Source of the DNA: Tuctoria greenei
Lineage: Eukaryota > Streptophyta > Magnoliopsida > Poales > Poaceae
Assembly (NCBI GenBank): GCA_036927565.1
Contig: JAYESD010000008.1
Coordinates: 16,386,100-16,450,099 of the forward strand
Reading direction: 5' to 3'
Length of the DNA stretch: 64,000 bases
The first letter of the stretch is position 1, and each line of letters starts with the position of its first letter. The notes beneath the pieces were generated by a model. The model was not told where the DNA came from. It made no database searches and saw only the letters and a program-made list of their open reading frames with translations. A program made the translations under genes and the position numbers. Of this stretch, positions 63,901 through 64,000 are shown piece after piece.

Positions 63901-64000
63901 TTTGGCAATTCAATTTCCTCCTGAAATTCATCCTCCTCTTGGACGAAGTCTTCTTCTCCTTCAATTTCAGGGGGTTCTAAAAATTGAAGAGTCCTAACCT
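60975..64000 (-). pseudogene. Athila-B pol (RT, RNase H, integrase), continues past the right edge
   Basis: The minus strand, in one frame from the right edge, shows an acidic stretch before RT, then LLHAGIIYPVPHSEWVSPVQ, WRMCIDYRKLNMAT, FLDGYSRYHQIPI, ISFGLCNAPASFQ and catalytic VFMDDFSVYG (FMDD at 63129-63140), all typical of Athila. RNase H (CDASDFAVGAVLGQTKDK, VYTDHATLKYLL, SVADHLSRME) is at about 62360-62700 and integrase (CQKHGG, WGIDLTGPFP, ISDGGPHFIDK, GQAETSNKQIK) at about 61500-62030. The C-terminal segment (KVNGHRLKLF, DVVNLIN) is near 60985-61080. Stops at 62775-62777, 62103-62105 and several in integrase interrupt it, but no frameshift is evident. Confidence 0.9.

Noticed and set aside
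1..64000. A host gene or gene fragment captured by one of the elements
   Set aside because: I looked for non-transposon domains. The only candidates were the Ulp1-like domain and the Transposase_28-like gene, both of which are known transposon-borne families. No host gene could be supported.

Overview
This window is plant nuclear DNA made almost entirely of transposable elements. I found no convincing host gene, no rRNA or tRNA gene, and no prokaryotic feature. The element types (Copia, Tekay/Del, Tat and Athila LTR retrotransposons, two CACTA transposons, a LINE, a gag-only LTR element), the Copia LTR terminus TGAAAGTGCATCTAGG and the GC-rich Tat reading frames point to a grass. The species cannot be named from the sequence. 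Almost every coding region carries stops or frameshifts.

Left part (1-10418). A minus-strand Copia element enters from the left edge and ends with its 5' LTR at 3100-4586. It sits inside a CACTA transposon (CACTA-1), whose remaining right part (4587-7453) carries a spliceable Ulp1-protease-like gene, subterminal repeats and the terminus. After an unassigned AT-rich stretch comes a divergent Tat-like LTR (about 8190-9153) with a 56-57 bp G-box minisatellite, then the 3' end of a LINE (about 9185-10418).

Middle (10419-23175). A second CACTA element (CACTA-2) starts at 10419 with CACTACCGG. It holds a decayed TNP2-type transposase and a second multi-exon gene of the Ptta/En/Spm type. A 4.5 kb gag-only LTR element (TR-GAG type, 14402-18930, TSD GTGTT) split the transposase. 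The right end of CACTA-2 is cut off by an Athila element.

Right part (23176-64000) is one deep nest. A minus-strand Athila element (LTR 23176-24289; pol 60975 to beyond 64000) was split in a 3' reading frame by a Tekay/Del chromovirus, called A1 here (26730-60561, plus strand). A1's 5' LTR took a minus-strand Tat element, G2 (28145-40977, perfect TSD GAATC), which carries a spliced antisense gene. A1's 3' LTR took a second, inverted copy of its own family, A2 (49652-60189, perfect TSD GTACT). A2's right LTR was hit by a Copia element of which only the 3' LTR and a little internal sequence remain (57290-59503).

Two patterns stand out. First, several unrelated LTR families carry arrays of short palindromes in U3 upstream of the TATA box. 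One motif, CGGACTAGTCCG, with its variant CGGACTTGTCCG, is shared by a Copia and a Tekay Gypsy family. Motifs of this kind also appear in frame inside polyprotein linkers. Second, the inverted A2 insertion placed two 2.4 kb LTR copies head to head around a 369 bp loop, a structure that could make long double-stranded RNA.
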